From positions 1 to 5,244 of the forward strand of contig DAIDJH010000144.1 of assembly GCA_027451425.1 (NCBI GenBank): a DNA stretch of 5,244 nucleotides. Direction: 5' to 3'. The position numbers were made by a program, and so were the translations under genes. Under the pieces are notes generated by a model, which saw only the letters and a program-made list of their open reading frames with translations, did no database searches and was not told the origin of the DNA. This DNA comes from Bdellovibrionales bacterium. Its GTDB lineage: Bacteria; Bdellovibrionota; Bdellovibrionia; Bdellovibrionales; UBA1609. Positions 1 through 5,244 of this stretch are shown here, piece after piece (the stretch's first letter is position 1; every line of letters starts with the position of its first letter).

Positions 1-2
1 CG

Positions 3-137
3 TTCCCCAGGCCAGCAGACAACGAGGCGCCGCGCTTGGCTCCGACCATCGCCATCCTCGGCGCCGGCATCGCCGGCCTCACCGCCGCCGACGCCTTTTT
101 GCGCGCAGGCTGCGAGGTGACGGTCGTCGAGCGGATC
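3..137 (+). CDS. Fragment of a FAD/NAD-binding (Rossmann) oxidoreductase N-terminus
   Basis: The frame is open from base 3. From a possible TTG start at 36 it reads as a beta strand, then [17 protein letters not shown], then VTVVE. This is the dinucleotide-binding beta-alpha-beta fold with the GxGxxG motif and the acidic residue ending strand 2, as in FAD-dependent amine oxidases, desaturases and monooxygenases. Of the codons at 36-134, 30 of 33 end in G or C, unlike the hem genes next door. The protein-like character stops near a GATC at 134-137; beyond it the same frame (HHHFGIGSG...) no longer resembles a flavoprotein. The specific enzyme cannot be named from about 35 residues. The true start is uncertain: TTG at 36, or further upstream outside the window. 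I see this as foreign to the rest of the window. Confidence 0.5.
134..137. other. Probable artificial junction at GATC (left)
   Basis: GATC lies exactly where the plus-strand Rossmann frame loses its family character and the minus-strand Cys-containing frame begins to look coding. A second GATC at 174-177 lies inside the minus-strand stretch. Ligation of partial Sau3AI/MboI-type fragments before sequencing would leave such a mark. The inference is supported by a similar GATC joint at the other end of the window. Confidence 0.4.
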
Positions 138-224
138 GACCACCATCACTTCGGCATCGGCTCCGGTCTTCGGATCGATGCAGAGCGTGACGCGGCCCTT
201 CGCACAGACGTCCATGCAGCTGCC
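135..224 (-). CDS. Short unidentified coding fragment with a Cys-x3-Cys-x7-Cys pattern
   Basis: On the minus strand, in a frame different from hemL, this stretch reads [17 protein letters not shown] and then [12 protein letters not shown]. Of 30 codons, 24 end in G or C, and the three cysteines plus an alternating hydrophobic strand make it look like genuine protein. A small metal- or Fe-S-binding segment is one guess, but I do not recognise the family. It lies between the last recognisable HemL codon (about 223) and the GATC at 134-137, so it seems to be a piece joined to hemL at one side and to the Rossmann fragment at the other. It could equally be chance reading of non-coding or antisense DNA. 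Confidence 0.3.
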
Positions 225-651
225 CATGATAGCAGCCGTCAAATTTCAAAATTAAATCGCGTCCGGTCGCCGCGCGCGCGATGCGAAGTGCCGACATGAC
301 GGCTTCTGTCCCCGAGCAAACGAAGCGAACGGATTCGGCAAATGAAAGTCGTGACGTGATCCATTCCGCCAGTTCTAGCGAATAAGGTTCGCATGCCCCG
401 AATGTCCAGGCTTCGGAAATTGCCGCACTCACAACTTTTTCGACATCCGGGTCGCGATGACCGAGAATGTTCGGGCCGAAACTTTGGCAAAAATCAATGT
501 ACCGCCGGCCTTCAACCGAAGTGAGATACGCGCCCTCGGCTGACTTAAAAAATATGGGTTCGCCACCGACCGAACGAAACGATCGTACGGGGCTATGCAC
601 TCCGCCCGGCGACACTTTTTTTGCGCGTTCAAACAATTCGTGGGAGTTCAT
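222..651 (-). CDS. hemL: Glutamate-1-semialdehyde 2,1-aminomutase, N-terminal 143 residues (3' part missing)
   Basis: HemL is a PLP-dependent cytosolic enzyme that converts glutamate-1-semialdehyde, the HemA product, to 5-aminolevulinate. Start chosen at ATG 651 ([12 protein letters not shown]), which has a GGAGG upstream and overlaps the hemCD stop as ATGA; the longer open frame to 684 adds residues unlike the family. Visible landmarks are [12 protein letters not shown] (residues 14-25), [12 protein letters not shown] (59-70), the phosphate-binding CSGTEA (112-117) and GCYHG (139-143). The family is usually about 430 residues. Here similarity ends abruptly after CYHG at about base 222: the frame continues as [10 protein letters not shown] and a basic run with no HemL character. 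The catalytic PLP lysine and the large C-terminal part are therefore absent. The break is probably a chimeric joint rather than a natural pseudogene. Third gene of the hemA-hemCD-hemL unit. Identification is firm; the 3' boundary is accurate to a few bases. Confidence 0.9.
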
Positions 652-2207
652 TTTGTGCCCGCCTCCAAAACATCTTCTAACCACGATTCATGTGAAAGGT
701 AAACACTGACTCGGGGCACGACTCTTTTTAAGAGGTGAAACGTATTGCCTGGCCCGCACGCGTGATATCCTCGCGCCAAAATGTCGCTGTATCGCCGCCG
801 CGCGCACTCAAACTGCGAAAAACTGCCCCAATAAAAATGCGTCTTATTCGTAAGATCCGGCCAATCGTGTTCCGATTTCTCGACAAGCTCGTAAGTCGCA
901 AGAATCGGCCACTGCCCGCTGTCGTAGCCATTGGCGTGAGTGAGTTTCAAAAATTGCGGGGCACGCCCCAGAAGACAACCGACTTGTATCGGTTCATCTT
1001 CACCTCGCCCATCCTGACAGCCCGAGACCCACACACCATGCTCGGCAAGTTTTCGCCACGTTTGAACACCGCTCGCCCAAACAATTCGACCGGGCAACGT
1101 AGCCGCTTCGCTGTCTGGCCAAGCGTCAGCGCGCGCAACAAAAAGATCATGCCCTTGCAAAGTCTTGGTATTAACCGGAATCCGTCTTCGCTCCGAAAAA
1201 AATTGACCGGTGCTGTGCGAAAGCGGAAACACCTGCTCTCGGGTTGACTTAGGTAAACGCTCAACTCCTATCGCGTGGGTCAACCTTTGAAATGAAAATT
1301 CTTTACCGTCGTCAGTTTGACCGCGCCCACACTCGATACGGCCAAACGCTCGCGTTTCGTATGTGATGCCGATTTTTTGATGACAGCCACCGCCGAACTC
1401 GCGAAAGATTTCACGCTCCGCCATCACATCCGACCAGGCCTTGATGTCATGAATGTCGCTTAGCAATTTTCGAATGTCGTCCCGCCCACGCGCGATTTCA
1501 ATCGCCAACGCCCCCTGCGCCGGAGCAGCGGGCGCAACTGAAATCGGTATCACCTGAAACTGTGAAATCGCGAGAACTTCGCGCAAAATTTCTCGCGACG
1601 GCTTAAAACTGTCCGATGCCGTTTCTTTTTCAATCGATGACAGTAGGCGATCCAGCGCCGCTTTAGCGACAACCCACCCGTCGATATCACGATCATCTAA
1701 AAATTTGCGCGCACGGGTCGCGATGTTCCCGCGCACGGGTAGAAATTCAATGGCGCGAGGGCGCATATTCAGCGGCAATGACCAGCGCAAAAAATCTCGG
1801 ACGTTGTATTCACGACGAGGCGACGATGAAAAAACTCTGAACCGCCTCTCATGACCGACGCACTCAATGAAGTCACCTTTGACCAGGATCACGTCGCGCA
1901 CATCGGCACGCTTCAGTGTCGCCGCAATTTCTGTTTTAGGATTTGGCTCCGTCGGCAAATCCTTCCATGAATGCACGACAAGATCGCATTCGCCGCGGGT
2001 CAATTTCTCGGTAAGATCGGCGGTGAAAACACCTTTTTCGGGCATCTTCCATAGGGGATCATGAAGGTTTAAATCGCCAAGCGAGGTTGAAAATTGATAT
2101 TCGACTTGAACATCCGCATGCGCGCGCTCGATGGCACGTCCGACCTCATATGCCTGCAAACGAGCGAGATCGCTTTTTCGGGCCGCCACTCGCAATACGG
2201 ATTTCAT
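648..2207 (-). CDS. hemC: Fused hydroxymethylbilane synthase / uroporphyrinogen-III synthase-like protein (HemC-HemD)
   Basis: 519 residues from ATG 2207. Residues 1 to about 310 are porphobilinogen deaminase (HemC), which links four porphobilinogens into hydroxymethylbilane. Landmarks: [11 protein letters not shown] (5-15), HSWKDLP (79-85, with catalytic Asp83), SSSPRR (127-132), VRGNIATR (158-165), [10 protein letters not shown] (229-238) and GGGC (272-275), with Cys275 as the dipyrromethane cofactor attachment site. HemC alone is usually about 310 residues. The remaining ~200 (about 350-519) include [21 protein letters not shown], a YELVEK strand, FYWGSFSQF (458-466) and HACGPGNTF (482-490). 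These resemble the ring-closing uroporphyrinogen-III synthase (HemD): a Ser-rich loop followed by a GP-containing strand. HemD is very divergent generally, so this half is less certain. The start overlaps the hemA stop as ATGA. No Shine-Dalgarno is visible before ATG 2207, and an in-frame TTG at 2231 is a poorer start. The stop overlaps the hemL start in the same way. Confidence 0.9.
   Translation of the reverse strand: MKSVLRVAARKSDLARLQAYEVGRAIERAHADVQVEYQFSTSLGDLNLHDPLWKMPEKGVFTADLTEKLTRGECDLVVHSWKDLPTEPNPKTEIAATLKRADVRDVILVKGDFIECVGHERRFRVFSSSPRREYNVRDFLRWSLPLNMRPRAIEFLPVRGNIATRARKFLDDRDIDGWVVAKAALDRLLSSIEKETASDSFKPSREILREVLAISQFQVIPISVAPAAPAQGALAIEIARGRDDIRKLLSDIHDIKAWSDVMAEREIFREFGGGCHQKIGITYETRAFGRIECGRGQTDDGKEFSFQRLTHAIGVERLPKSTREQVFPLSHSTGQFFSERRRIPVNTKTLQGHDLFVARADAWPDSEAATLPGRIVWASGVQTWRKLAEHGVWVSGCQDGRGEDEPIQVGCLLGRAPQFLKLTHANGYDSGQWPILATYELVEKSEHDWPDLTNKTHFYWGSFSQFECARRRYSDILARGYHACGPGNTFHLLKRVVPRVSVYLSHESWLEDVLEAGTK
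662..666 (-). promoter_or_regulatory. Ribosome binding site of hemL
   Basis: Minus-strand GGAGG, separated from ATG 651 by 10 bases, lies within the last codons of hemCD. It supports the short start over the in-frame ATG at 684 and allows hemL some initiation of its own as well as coupling through the ATGA overlap. Confidence 0.6.
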
Positions 2208-3037
2208 TCGACAGCGATGCGCTGAATGCAATCAATCGCCTGCTGGGCTTGCCGCTCCACCCGGCCGCGCGTCGATTCAATTTCGGTAAAAATGTCATTG
2301 AGGCTCAGCACAAGGCTCGAACCACCGGCAATCCGATCCGTAGAAGACTCCGCACGAAAATCCAAAATGACTTGTGCGGAATCACTCCACGACTTGATTT
2401 CCTTAGCAGAAACAGGCGCTGCCACCATCAGCCCGCGCACACCGTCGGCCGCTATTGGCCGTTCATTCAAATTGTGCACCGATAACCGCGGATACGTTGC
2501 GCGAGGATAACGCTCGGATAGCCACGACATCTTTTCTGGCGCACGCACCCAAATGCGAATGGTTTGCTCCATTTTGAGAAGCCATGGCAATACATCGCGA
2601 ACAAGTTGCCCCCCGCCGATGATATCCACGGATCCACAGTCACGAAATTTTCGACGGGCCAAGCTACCGTACGATTGACTGCCAAGATCGTGCAAAAATT
2701 CGCTGCGCACACGTCGTGCCTGCACATGTGCCTTTTCTAAATACGGTTTTAACCACGAGTCGCGCGGCACGGAATTCAAAAATTGGCGAAATTGCCCATG
2801 CACTTCCGTCTCGCCGCGCACGGGCGAATGAAGGCCACAAACGATTTCAAGCAGAAATCGAAACGCATGGTCTCCGGTGTAAATTTCATCGCCGCGCTCA
2901 GACTGTTCAACAATGAACTCGTCGTTGCCGAACGCCAATCTGCGAACGCACGTCTCCCAAATAACCCAAGATGGATTATTGAACGAAAATGCGACCGGCT
3001 GAGTGTCGCGACGACGATGCACAATCACGAGTTTCAC
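2204..3037 (-). CDS. hemA: Glutamyl-tRNA reductase, short divergent form
   Basis: GluTR uses NADPH to reduce glutamyl-tRNA(Glu) to glutamate-1-semialdehyde, the first step of the C5 tetrapyrrole pathway. The 277 residues start at GTG 3037, with GGGGG (3042-3046) four bases upstream. Landmarks: WETCVRRLAF (27-36), where Cys30 matches the catalytic cysteine of the TCNR motif; GLHSPVRGETEVHGQ (68-82), matching GLDS..LGEPQILGQ; a KRVR-like ARRVRSE (107-113); and the NADPH Rossmann glycines VDIIGGGQ (137-144). Also visible are ILDFRAE (224-230), at the family's VDIAVPRD, and LSLNDIF followed by a helix (245-273), the YSVDDL-spine start. Bacterial GluTR is usually about 420 residues. Here the N-terminal domain is about 20 residues shorter, and the chain stops within the spinal helix, so the C-terminal dimerisation domain is missing. 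The stop is clean and overlaps hemCD as ATGA, so this is not a frameshift. The histidine equivalent to E. coli His99 is Phe61 in my alignment by eye. Confidence 0.85.
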   Translation of the reverse strand: MKLVIVHRRRDTQPVAFSFNNPSWVIWETCVRRLAFGNDEFIVEQSERGDEIYTGDHAFRFLLEIVCGLHSPVRGETEVHGQFRQFLNSVPRDSWLKPYLEKAHVQARRVRSEFLHDLGSQSYGSLARRKFRDCGSVDIIGGGQLVRDVLPWLLKMEQTIRIWVRAPEKMSWLSERYPRATYPRLSVHNLNERPIAADGVRGLMVAAPVSAKEIKSWSDSAQVILDFRAESSTDRIAGGSSLVLSLNDIFTEIESTRGRVERQAQQAIDCIQRIAVE

Positions 3038-3079
3038 GATACCCCCATATTGCTCGAACTGAGGCCGAGATTTGTCACG

Positions 3080-3109
3080 GTTATGTCAGAAAACGGCCGG
3101 CGTCGTCAA
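3080..3109 (-). promoter_or_regulatory. Candidate sigma70-type promoter of the hem operon
   Basis: On the minus strand TTGACG (3109-3104) is followed after 18 bases by CATAAC (3085-3080), or after 17 by ACATAA. This would place the transcript start about 35 bases before the hemA GTG. It is the best match in the hemA upstream region, but the -10 is imperfect. Confidence 0.35.
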
Positions 3110-3119
3110 AAAATTTGAC
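3105..3119. repeat. Short inverted repeat in the divergent intergenic region
   Basis: GTCAAA, three A, then TTTGAC form a perfect 6-base dyad. It overlaps both outward -35-like hexamers (TTGACG leftward, TTGACA rightward). It may be an operator or simply the consequence of two back-to-back -35 boxes. Nothing identifies a regulator. Confidence 0.4.
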
Positions 3120-3150
3120 AGTTTCACGGCGTTGGAAAAGCCTATAGCAT
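3115..3150 (+). promoter_or_regulatory. Weak promoter candidate for the lipoprotein gene
   Basis: A consensus TTGACA (3115-3120) precedes TATAGCAT (3143-3150). The spacer to TATAGC is 22 bases, longer than the usual 16-19, so either the real -10 is different or another sigma factor or activator is involved. The 50 bases from here to the ATG would be the untranslated leader. Confidence 0.25.
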
Positions 3151-3189
3151 AGTGACACTCATTCTTTTTTGGCATGCGCTTTGTACAGT

Positions 3190-3195
3190 AAGGAG
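3190..3195 (+). promoter_or_regulatory. Ribosome binding site deciding the lipoprotein start
   Basis: AAGGAG lies four bases before ATG 3200. It selects this start over the upstream in-frame ATG-less extension to 3152, and it puts the positively charged signal-peptide end at residue 1. Confidence 0.65.
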
Positions 3196-3199
3196 CCGT

Positions 3200-4261
3200 A
3201 TGAAATATAAAAATCTGGCACGTTTTGGTCATTTTGTCTCATTACTTATCGGTTCCGTTGTGGCATTTACTGTAACCGCCTGTTCAAACGCACTGCCGCC
3301 CACTCTGGATACGCGATGGGCAGCCAATCAAAATCCCATTCAACGTTCACCCCAAACTGCGGCCGACACTTTTGCCCTGGGGGCCTATAGCCTCGGGTTG
3401 CTCAGCCTCAAAAATATGATTGCCATCATGAACGTTGCGGAACCAGGCGGCCCCACCCGCCTACCAGGTTGTGCGCTACCCAACTCCACCCGAACCAACA
3501 ACGGAATGAATTACTCAATTGATGCCGCAAAGTGTGCAGCCGAAGAACAGTGGAACCCGCAGAATATAAATGTCACATTGGACTCCAGCGGGAATGTTAC
3601 GCAATTGGCTTACAGCTCACCCGCCGACCCCGCGGCAGCTGGCATTTCTATGACCCAAACGGGCAGTTCGCAAAATGGCGCTCAATCAAAAACAAGTACG
3701 CTCAGTATTTCAGGCGAAACCATTTCGCTGAAAAATCATGGCGGCGTTTACTCGTTTAAGTACACGGGCACAATCGATTTCAAAATCTCGCGCCAGCAAA
3801 ATGCCAACTCTGGCCAACAATCAAATTCAAACAACAACATCGACCATCATGCAACCGTGACAATTCAAGGGCAGCTCAAACGCGATCTCAACCAGTTGAA
3901 GAACCAACAGATCGAACTGCAAGCTTTCACGGTTCAATATCAAGAATTTGTCGGGTCCAGTTCAAGCCCCGCCTTCGACACTTCAATATCGCTCCTGGAA
4001 TCTCAAAATGGATTTGCCCCGCTCAGCGATGGCATCCCAGCCGCTACTCTCGCGTTCACACAAACGATTTCACCGCCCGCTAAAAGTTCACAAAAACCCA
4101 TACAATTAAAAGTCATTATTGACTCCACGGCCACCGGCGTATCTACGAAAGACTCCGGCCATGCCTCACTCAGCCTCCAGTTGGGTCAAGCCGCTAGCAA
4201 TGATAGATTGCTGGATATGTTCTTAACGGCGAAGCAGGCCATTTCTCAAATCCAGTTTTAA
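3200..4261 (+). CDS. Putative secreted lipoprotein of unknown function, Ser/Asn/Gln-rich
   Basis: 353 residues from ATG 3200. The N-terminus is a lipoprotein signal: basic MKYKNLARF, a hydrophobic stretch (about residues 12-25), and a lipobox VTAC with Cys28 as the lipidated residue, followed by SNALPP. Ser at +2 would favour outer-membrane sorting under the E. coli rule. The mature part has a helical region near 65-80 (LGAYSLGLLSLKNMIAIMN) and two cysteines around 90-120 (LPGCALPN and AAKCAAEE) that could form a disulfide. A long Ser/Thr/Asn/Gln-rich region follows, dominated by alternating beta-type pattern (TLSISGETISLKN, YSFKYTGTIDFKI), with a polar tract QQNANSGQQSNSNNN near 204-218. I recognise no known domain. 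It is transcribed divergently from the hem operon and convergently to the hydroxylase, so it is probably a single-gene transcript. Localisation is well supported; function is unknown. Confidence 0.8.
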   Translation: MKYKNLARFGHFVSLLIGSVVAFTVTACSNALPPTLDTRWAANQNPIQRSPQTAADTFALGAYSLGLLSLKNMIAIMNVAEPGGPTRLPGCALPNSTRTNNGMNYSIDAAKCAAEEQWNPQNINVTLDSSGNVTQLAYSSPADPAAAGISMTQTGSSQNGAQSKTSTLSISGETISLKNHGGVYSFKYTGTIDFKISRQQNANSGQQSNSNNNIDHHATVTIQGQLKRDLNQLKNQQIELQAFTVQYQEFVGSSSSPAFDTSISLLESQNGFAPLSDGIPAATLAFTQTISPPAKSSQKPIQLKVIIDSTATGVSTKDSGHASLSLQLGQAASNDRLLDMFLTAKQAISQIQF

Positions 4262-5082
4262 ATCAGGTCCATCCCTCGGCGGATAAGTGCGCGCAGGGTT
4301 TTGTTTTGCGCACTTATTTTATTGAGATCGCGGCGCAGCCGTGCGCTCAAATGGTTAATCAATTGCCGATCTTGCTTGTCATTAACAAGTTCAATCAATT
4401 CAAGAAGCTCGAGCCGCAGAAGCCAATCGTGAGGATAGTCGCGACGAAGTTTTTCAGCGATTGCTTCTATAGTGCGCATAATACGATTGCGAACTACGCC
4501 TCGATGCCACTTCTGTTCGCGCAATTTTCGCACACGCGCATATAGCGGTATCAAATCGCGATCTTGGCTCGCCCAGGTTGAATTTTGGCCGCGAATTTTG
4601 GGACGGCTCGTTCGCGTATCGCGCAAATAGCGGGCACGATCGGCCGCTCCGCCAAATACGCTGGTGACGGTGGCTCCGCACGCAAGATCGAAGGCCCCCC
4701 ATTCGGGTCGAAAAAACACAACTTCTGGAGTCACACCTGACCGCGACACTTGATACACGCGACAATTCTGAAAAGTCAGCACCAAATTTCGACCGCGTTT
4801 GCGCAAAACTTTCGTCAAAACGCCCTCAACCACGATGCCCGATTCGTACTGAAGTCGCCCTGGTCGGCCTCGCTTAAAGCCAAGGCTTAAAAAATCCCGC
4901 GCCGTCAGGTCAGCAGCGCTTTTGTTCAACCGTTTGATTTTACCAATGGGTGTGCCATACCCTTGCGCATGGTACTTCGCTGACTGCCCCCGCAACTGTT
5001 CGTCGTCGAAACTCAGCTGCACGGGACCAGCAAATTGCAGATAGGCAACGTTGCCGATTTTTTTTTCAATCTTACCGTTGAT
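4258..5082 (-). CDS. Aromatic amino acid (phenylalanine) 4-hydroxylase, long form, C-terminal part only
   Basis: This matches the C-terminal extension of the roughly 520-590-residue bacterial pterin-dependent phenylalanine hydroxylase-type proteins, as I remember that family. Such enzymes use tetrahydrobiopterin, non-haem iron and O2 to make tyrosine from phenylalanine. Landmarks: VAYLQFAGPVQLSF followed by KYHAQGYGTPIGKIK (about 4974-4933); YESGIVVEGVLTKV (about 4848-4807); FFRPEWGAFDLACG (about 4716-4675); SVFGGAAD (about 4662-4639); and DWLLRLELLELIEL (about 4428-4387) near a basic end. The whole N-terminal catalytic domain, with the His-His-Glu iron site, would lie upstream and is not here. 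The open frame continues past 5083 to the window end, but without hydroxylase motifs such as the MAFR..GG segment expected just before. I therefore place the break at GATC 5080-5083. A nine-A run (5066-5058, minus) sits close to it. The assignment to this family is good; substrate preference (Phe or Trp) cannot be judged without the catalytic domain. Confidence 0.7.
   Translation of the reverse strand: MNGKIEKKIGNVAYLQFAGPVQLSFDDEQLRGQSAKYHAQGYGTPIGKIKRLNKSAADLTARDFLSLGFKRGRPGRLQYESGIVVEGVLTKVLRKRGRNLVLTFQNCRVYQVSRSGVTPEVVFFRPEWGAFDLACGATVTSVFGGAADRARYLRDTRTSRPKIRGQNSTWASQDRDLIPLYARVRKLREQKWHRGVVRNRIMRTIEAIAEKLRRDYPHDWLLRLELLELIELVNDKQDRQLINHLSARLRRDLNKISAQNKTLRALIRRGMDLI
4283..4322 (+). terminator. 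Intrinsic terminator of the lipoprotein gene
   Basis: ATAAGTGCGC (4283-4292) pairs perfectly with GCGCACTTAT (4308-4317) around a 15-base loop. Two flanking G-U pairs are possible at the base. TTTTA follows on the plus strand. It begins 21 bases after the lipoprotein stop. There is no T tract on the other side, so it should act only for rightward transcription. It lies entirely inside the 3' coding part of the convergent hydroxylase gene. Confidence 0.65.
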
Positions 5083-5083
5083 C
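5080..5083. other. Probable artificial junction at GATC (right)
   Basis: Hydroxylase similarity on the minus strand ends at this GATC. A plus-strand frame with 44 of 55 codons ending in G or C starts at the same four bases. This mirrors the GATC joint near the left end and fits ligation of unrelated restriction fragments or a chimeric assembly. Confidence 0.5.
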
Positions 5084-5244
5084 CGTTCGGGGTGCACTCC
5101 GTTAAATTGAGCGAACGCAACGTCGACGCCCGCGCTCTCGCCGATGCCTACGCTCGGGAGGCGGCTACCTTCTGGCACGGGCTTGCGGCGGAGAATCTCA
5201 AGACGTCGTTGCGCGGCTTGCGCGAGCGCATGTGGGAACGCGCG
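5080..5244 (+). CDS. Unidentified internal coding fragment, G+C-rich
   Basis: Reading from the GATC gives an open frame of 55 codons with no start codon needed and no stop: DPFGVHSVKLSERNVDARAL, then ADAYAREAATFWHGLAAENL and KTSLRGLRERMWERA. It is amphipathic and helix-like, with ordinary bacterial composition, and 44 of 55 codons end in G or C. The opposite strand is also open (it extends the hydroxylase frame), so the direction is a judgement: the plus frame has the stronger third-position bias and the minus frame lacks hydroxylase motifs. I do not recognise the family. It is probably from a different genome than the central region. Confidence 0.4.

Noticed and set aside
1..222. Mobile element insertion into hemL
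   Set aside because: No inverted repeats, target duplication or transposase residues are visible; unrelated coding fragments meeting at about 222 and at GATC are better explained by a chimera.
36..299. Plus-strand ORF of 87 residues as one complete gene
   Set aside because: Only the first ~33 codons look like a flavoprotein; the rest runs antisense to the Cys-rich stretch and to hemL and has no family character.
652..684. Upstream ATG at 684 as the hemL start
   Set aside because: The added residues [11 protein letters not shown] are unlike HemL, and ATG 651 has the GGAGG and the ATGA overlap.
735..1247. Plus-strand ORF of 170 residues
   Set aside because: It is fully antisense to the HemD-like half of hemCD, very basic, and has no recognisable motifs or ribosome binding site.
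2087..2485. Plus-strand ORF spanning the hemCD/hemA junction
   Set aside because: It is antisense to two well-supported genes and has shadow-like composition rich in Arg, His and Pro.
3038..3199. Riboswitch or tRNA gene between hemA and the lipoprotein gene
   Set aside because: The space is only 162 bases, holds only the small dyad and promoter-like boxes, and shows no cloverleaf or known aptamer features.
5083..5178. GTG at 5178 as the true start of the hydroxylase-like protein
   Set aside because: The frame is open through the window end, there is no ribosome binding site, and hydroxylase similarity begins only at the GATC; a protein starting here would lack the whole catalytic domain.

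Overview
The body of this window (about 222-5082) is roughly half G+C bacterial DNA. It carries the start of a C5-pathway tetrapyrrole operon on the minus strand (hemA, then a hemC-hemD fusion, then hemL). It also holds a divergent putative lipoprotein gene on the plus strand and, convergent with that, the C-terminal part of a long-form aromatic amino acid (phenylalanine) hydroxylase gene on the minus strand. Use of glutamyl-tRNA reductase and HemL means 5-aminolevulinate is made from glutamyl-tRNA, so a typical alphaproteobacterium is unlikely. The HemC-HemD fusion, divergent short HemA, long-type hydroxylase and Ser/Asn/Gln-rich lipoprotein suggest a Bdellovibrionota-like or similar Gram-negative lineage. 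That placement is an inference from protein style, not a demonstrated assignment.

Layout, left to right. Positions 1-222 do not belong with what follows: a plus-strand Rossmann/FAD-like N-terminus (to about 137) and a short minus-strand Cys-containing coding stretch (about 135-224) interrupt hemL just after its CYHG motif. Then come hemL (651 down to about 222), hemCD (2207 down to 648) and hemA (3037 down to 2204). They are tightly packed, with a 4-base ATGA stop/start overlap at each junction. Positions 3038-3199 form the divergent intergenic region, with a small dyad containing two outward -35-like boxes. The lipoprotein gene runs 3200-4261 and ends in a TTAA that also supplies the stop codon of the convergent hydroxylase gene. 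A plus-strand intrinsic terminator for the lipoprotein gene lies inside the hydroxylase coding sequence. Hydroxylase homology stops at a GATC (5080-5083), after which a G+C-rich plus-strand frame of unknown identity runs to the window end.

How the genes work together: HemA reduces glutamyl-tRNA to glutamate-1-semialdehyde and HemL isomerises it to 5-aminolevulinate. HemC then makes hydroxymethylbilane from porphobilinogen, and the fused HemD-like half would cyclise it to uroporphyrinogen III. HemB, which makes porphobilinogen, is not in the window. The hydroxylase (phenylalanine to tyrosine) and the lipoprotein have no evident link to this pathway.

The most important caveat is that both ends look chimeric. 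Two of the apparent joints coincide with GATC and the flanking pieces have much more G/C-biased third codon positions. This looks more like a cloning or assembly artefact than a natural rearrangement. I found no evidence of a new defence, mobile or other accessory system. The points of biological interest are the reduced HemA, the HemCD fusion and the overlapping gene ends.
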